DNA of 7,260 nucleotides from Acidobacteriaceae bacterium (GTDB lineage Bacteria > Acidobacteriota > Terriglobia > Terriglobales > Acidobacteriaceae): positions 1 to 7,260 of the forward strand of contig PMOF01000325.1 in the NCBI GenBank assembly GCA_003162495.1, given 5' to 3'. The notes below the pieces were generated by a model. It made no database searches. It was not told where the DNA came from and worked only from the letters and a program-made list of their open reading frames with translations. Both the position numbers and the translations under genes were made by a program. Below are positions 4,864 through 7,260 of the stretch, piece by piece (position 1 is the stretch's first letter; every line of letters begins with the position of its first letter).

Positions 4864-5796
4864 TCAACTCCGTGGCGTCCCAAGTGTCTCGCAGGCCCCG
4901 ACGGCAGAAAACCTGCAGCTTACCACTCGCGGCTCCAACATTCCCTCAAGTGCGTGAAGGATTGCCCCTGTTGCCTCGCCCAGACTGTCCTCGCCCACGA
5001 CCACCAGAACCGCGGGACCCGCGCCGCTCAGAGCCGCGCCCAGAATCCCGTGGCGGCCAGCCAGCGGCAGCAGTCGCGGCAGCATGGGGCAGATAGCAGC
5101 GCGGTATGGCTGATGAATGCGATCCTTCATCGCTACGCGAAGCAGGTCGCCGCGTCCCTGCGCAAAGGCCAGCCCCAGGAGCGCCACCGACTGGATGTTG
5201 GCCACCACGTCGGCTTGGGAATAACTGGCCGGAAGCACGGCGCGCGCCTGGCTGGTGGGCACCGGCTCGGCAGGAAAAACGACCAACGCCCGCCACGTCT
5301 GCGGCGGGATCACGCGCGCCACATGCACCTTCGAGCCCTCGCTGGCCGCGGTCACAAATCCGCCCAGCCAGCATGCAGCCGCATTGTCCGGATGACCTTC
5401 AAGCACACAAGCCTCTTCAAGAATCCGCTCGGAGCTCCAGCCAAGCCGGCCAAAGTGCGAGGCAAGCACAATGGCCGCCAGCCGCCCCGCGGCCGACGAG
5501 CCGCAACCCATCCCCAACGGAATCCCGTTGGCCATGCGAATCGCAAGCGGCACAATCGGTCGCTCATGCTTCGCAAGCAGGTCTTTGTAAATCTCCAGCA
5601 CCAGGTTGTCTTCGAGCCGTCCGCAACGTCGCGCATCGTGGCCGGTCGCCGCAATCGCAAACTCCGCCGCCGGTTCCGCTTCGATCTCCAAATGGAAATC
5701 GAGTGCCACCGCCGCGGCGTCAAAGCCGGGACCCAGATTGGCCGATGTCGCAGGCAGACGCATCCACATCCGTCCCGGCAGCAGTGCTTCGCTCAT
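4864..5796 (-). CDS. thrB: Homoserine kinase
   Basis: This 310-residue GHMP-family enzyme phosphorylates L-homoserine with ATP to O-phosphohomoserine, the substrate of threonine synthase. The three GHMP motifs are present: PATSANLGPGFD (15-26), the ATP-binding loop PLGMGCGSSAA (93-103), and GAALSGAGPAV (253-263). EGHPDNAAACWLGG (133-146) is the further conserved homoserine-kinase stretch. The length is normal (about 300). The start ATG at 5796 overlaps the thrC stop by four bases (ATGA), so translation is probably coupled to thrC. Gene order is thrC then thrB, ending at the terminator at 4672-4712. The N-terminal MSEALLPGRMWM precedes the first strand, as in relatives. No feedback domain is present. 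This is an ordinary intact gene. Confidence 0.96.
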   Translation of the reverse strand: MSEALLPGRMWMRLPATSANLGPGFDAAAVALDFHLEIEAEPAAEFAIAATGHDARRCGRLEDNLVLEIYKDLLAKHERPIVPLAIRMANGIPLGMGCGSSAAGRLAAIVLASHFGRLGWSSERILEEACVLEGHPDNAAACWLGGFVTAASEGSKVHVARVIPPQTWRALVVFPAEPVPTSQARAVLPASYSQADVVANIQSVALLGLAFAQGRGDLLRVAMKDRIHQPYRAAICPMLPRLLPLAGRHGILGAALSGAGPAVLVVVGEDSLGEATGAILHALEGMLEPRVVSCRFSAVGACETLGTPRS

Positions 5797-7148
5797 CCCG
5801 CCCGTTCCTTCATCGCCGCCAGCACCGCGCCTACGGTGGCCTCGACAGTCTGCGCATCGCGCCTCAATCCGCGAATCTCAGTCTCCCGGCCGGCAGTTTC
5901 TTCATCCGTCAACAGCGTCCCGCGATGGAAGTCGATGGTGTAATCGGCGTCCTTAAGCGTGTGGCCGGTCAACAGCAGAACCACGGTCTCTTTCGGATCA
6001 ACGGCGCCTTGAGCGCGCAATTTCTTCAGCCCCGCCAGTGTAACGGCAGATGCGGGTTCGCAACCCAGCCCTTCGGTTCCCAACTCGGCCTTGGCGATGG
6101 CGATCTCGGCCTCCGTCACGTCCAGGCACCATCCACCGGTCTCCTGAATCACCCGCGCCGCCTTGCGCCACGACGCCGGATTGCCGATGCGAATGGCAGT
6201 CGCCCGTGTATGCGCCTCGACCGGCACCAGCGTTGCGCCGTGGCTCGTGGCCATGCTTCGCACCAGTGGGTTCGCCCCCTCAGCCTGAATCACGGAGATG
6301 CGCGGCACGCGTGCAACCAGCCCCAGTTCGCGCAGCTCGCGAAATCCCTTGCCCAGCGCCGAACTGTTGGCCAGGTTGCCGCCGGGCACAATCAGATGGT
6401 CGGGCACATTCCAATCCAAAGCCTCGGCAATCTCGAACGCCGGCGTCTTTTGTCCCTCCAGCCGGTAAGGGTTCACGGAATTGAGCAGGTAGATGTGCGC
6501 TTCTTTCACCACCTGGATCAGCAGCTTCAGGCAACCGTCGAAGTCGGTCTTCAACTGGCAAGTCACTGCGCCATAATCCATGGCCTGCGCCAGCTTGCCC
6601 CATGCGATCTTGCCCTCGGGAATCAGCACCAGGCTGCGCAGCCCGGCGCGCGCGGCATATGCGGCCATCGCTGCGGAGGTATTTCCCGTCGAAGCGCAGG
6701 CCACCCACTCGAACCCGCGCTCGCGGGCCACGCTCATCGCCGCAGTCATGCCCGTATCTTTGAACGAGCCCGTGGGATTCATGCCCTGATGCTTGGCGAA
6801 GAGCTGATCGATGCCCAGCGCCTTCGACGCGCGCGGCAGGTGATAGAGCGGCGTATTGCCTTCGCGCAAAGTCACTGCGTTGCCAAAGCTGTCCAGGATC
6901 GGAAGCAGCTCGCGGAATCGCCACACTCCGGAGTGGTCCAGCGCCTCAGACGAGCAGCGCCGCTCCCGCCACAACCACTTCAGCGCCCCGGCGTTGGGGC
7001 GGTCGTTGCCCTTCCGCTGGCTCCAGCCCGGATATTCCACTTCGAAAAGATCCCCGCACTCGAAGCAGCGGAAGTCGGGCTTGGCTTCTGCGCCCACGAC
7101 CCGCGCTCCGCATCCGAAGCAACGCAACTGGTGTAAATTGTCGTTCAT
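5793..7148 (-). CDS. thrC: Threonine synthase with N-terminal zinc-ribbon
   Basis: This 451-residue PLP enzyme converts O-phosphohomoserine and water to L-threonine and phosphate. At the N-terminus C10, C13, C28 and C31 form a zinc-ribbon-like CxxC...CxxC element, common in bacterial and archaeal threonine synthases of this type. The catalytic core has GNTPLYHLP (97-105), the PLP lysine K130 in NPTGSFKDTGM, the substrate and phosphate loop ASTGNTSAAMAAYAARAG (152-169), VPGGNLANSSALGKG (254-268) for PLP phosphate binding, and LLLTGHTLKD near the end. The frame could start ten codons earlier at TTG 7178, but ATG 7148 lies just before the zinc ribbon and is preferred; neither start has a strong ribosome site. 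It is the first gene of the thrCB operon, with thrB overlapping its stop. No threonine attenuator or riboswitch fits in the 62 bases before it. Confidence 0.95.
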   Translation of the reverse strand: MNDNLHQLRCFGCGARVVGAEAKPDFRCFECGDLFEVEYPGWSQRKGNDRPNAGALKWLWRERRCSSEALDHSGVWRFRELLPILDSFGNAVTLREGNTPLYHLPRASKALGIDQLFAKHQGMNPTGSFKDTGMTAAMSVARERGFEWVACASTGNTSAAMAAYAARAGLRSLVLIPEGKIAWGKLAQAMDYGAVTCQLKTDFDGCLKLLIQVVKEAHIYLLNSVNPYRLEGQKTPAFEIAEALDWNVPDHLIVPGGNLANSSALGKGFRELRELGLVARVPRISVIQAEGANPLVRSMATSHGATLVPVEAHTRATAIRIGNPASWRKAARVIQETGGWCLDVTEAEIAIAKAELGTEGLGCEPASAVTLAGLKKLRAQGAVDPKETVVLLLTGHTLKDADYTIDFHRGTLLTDEETAGRETEIRGLRRDAQTVEATVGAVLAAMKERAG

Positions 7149-7210
7149 GCCTGGTGTTAGCCTACCAGCGTAAGCCAAACTTTGCTGTGCGCCGAGGTCT
7201 GAATTCCGCG

Positions 7211-7260
7211 ATGCTCAAATGCTTCTTGACTGGTCTTCTGGGATTGGCATGCCTCGCGCC
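7211..7260 (+). CDS. Start of a possible exported protein, cut by the window edge
   Basis: An ATG at 7211 opens a frame to the window end: MLKCFLTGLLGLACLA, a short Lys-led hydrophobic stretch like the start of a signal peptide. An in-frame GTG at 7187 would add the basic extension VRRGLNSA. Only 16 codons are visible, so no family can be named, and the ribosome site is weak (GAGG 13 bases upstream). It would be transcribed away from thrC, with the two promoters sharing the 62-bp gap. Confidence 0.35.
   Translation, partial: MLKCFLTGLLGLACLA

Noticed and set aside
4659..4883. A 74-codon minus-strand frame starting within the thrB end
   Set aside because: It needs a TTG start, has no ribosome site, and reads straight through the thrCB terminator hairpin.
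5106..7136. A 676-codon plus-strand open frame across thrB and thrC
   Set aside because: It is antisense to two clear genes with complete motifs. It is rich in Arg, Pro, Gln and His as expected for a shadow frame in GC-rich DNA, and resembles no family.
7149..7178. An upstream TTG start for thrC adding ten residues
   Set aside because: It has no ribosome site, and the added residues are not part of the zinc-ribbon; ATG 7148 fits the family start better.

Overview
The window looks like chromosomal DNA of a GC-rich bacterium, most likely an acidobacterium. This is an inference from the mix of protein types (a secreted HEYTH metalloprotease, a sigma54 activator of unusual build, a LexA with no visible ribosome site) and from GGGCTTCAGC-type intergenic repeats. 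No rRNA, tRNA, CRISPR array, insertion sequence or phage gene is visible.

Left block (1-2800, minus strand, read right to left). An OmpR-type response regulator (2800-2012) is followed after 36 nt by an NtrC-like sigma54 activator (1975-605). A possible 37-residue small protein comes next (585-472). Last is the start of an exported zinc metallopeptidase (457 to the window edge). Short gaps and good Shine-Dalgarno sites suggest one operon. It would join two regulators of different classes to a secreted or periplasmic protease; no histidine kinase lies in the window. The sigma54 activator has all the core ATPase motifs but no C-terminal Fis-type helix-turn-helix, and its receiver domain has lost some conserved residues.

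Centre (2801-4113). A 607-nt non-coding stretch separates the regulator operon from divergent lexA. It holds symmetric elements close to the regulator start, REP-like hairpins around 3195-3257, and the lexA promoter. The lexA -10 box (TATAAT) ends six bases before the ATG, so the transcript should be leaderless or almost so. Three copies of TTCGCT in and just upstream of this promoter are the best candidates for the LexA operator. lexA (3408-4013, plus) and trxA (4482-4114, minus) converge on one strong bidirectional terminator.

Right block (4114-7260). trxA encodes a classical thioredoxin. Its stop codon lies within an 18-bp tandem duplication. Further right, thrC (threonine synthase) and thrB (homoserine kinase) form a translationally coupled pair on the minus strand, with a four-base ATGA overlap and a terminator at 4672-4712. 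They catalyse the last two steps from homoserine to threonine. At the right edge a divergent plus-strand gene seems to begin with a signal peptide.

Most of the window is ordinary housekeeping and regulation. The most interesting points are the leaderless lexA with its operator candidates, the sigma54 activator without a DNA-binding domain in a regulator-protease operon, and the duplication at the trxA stop.
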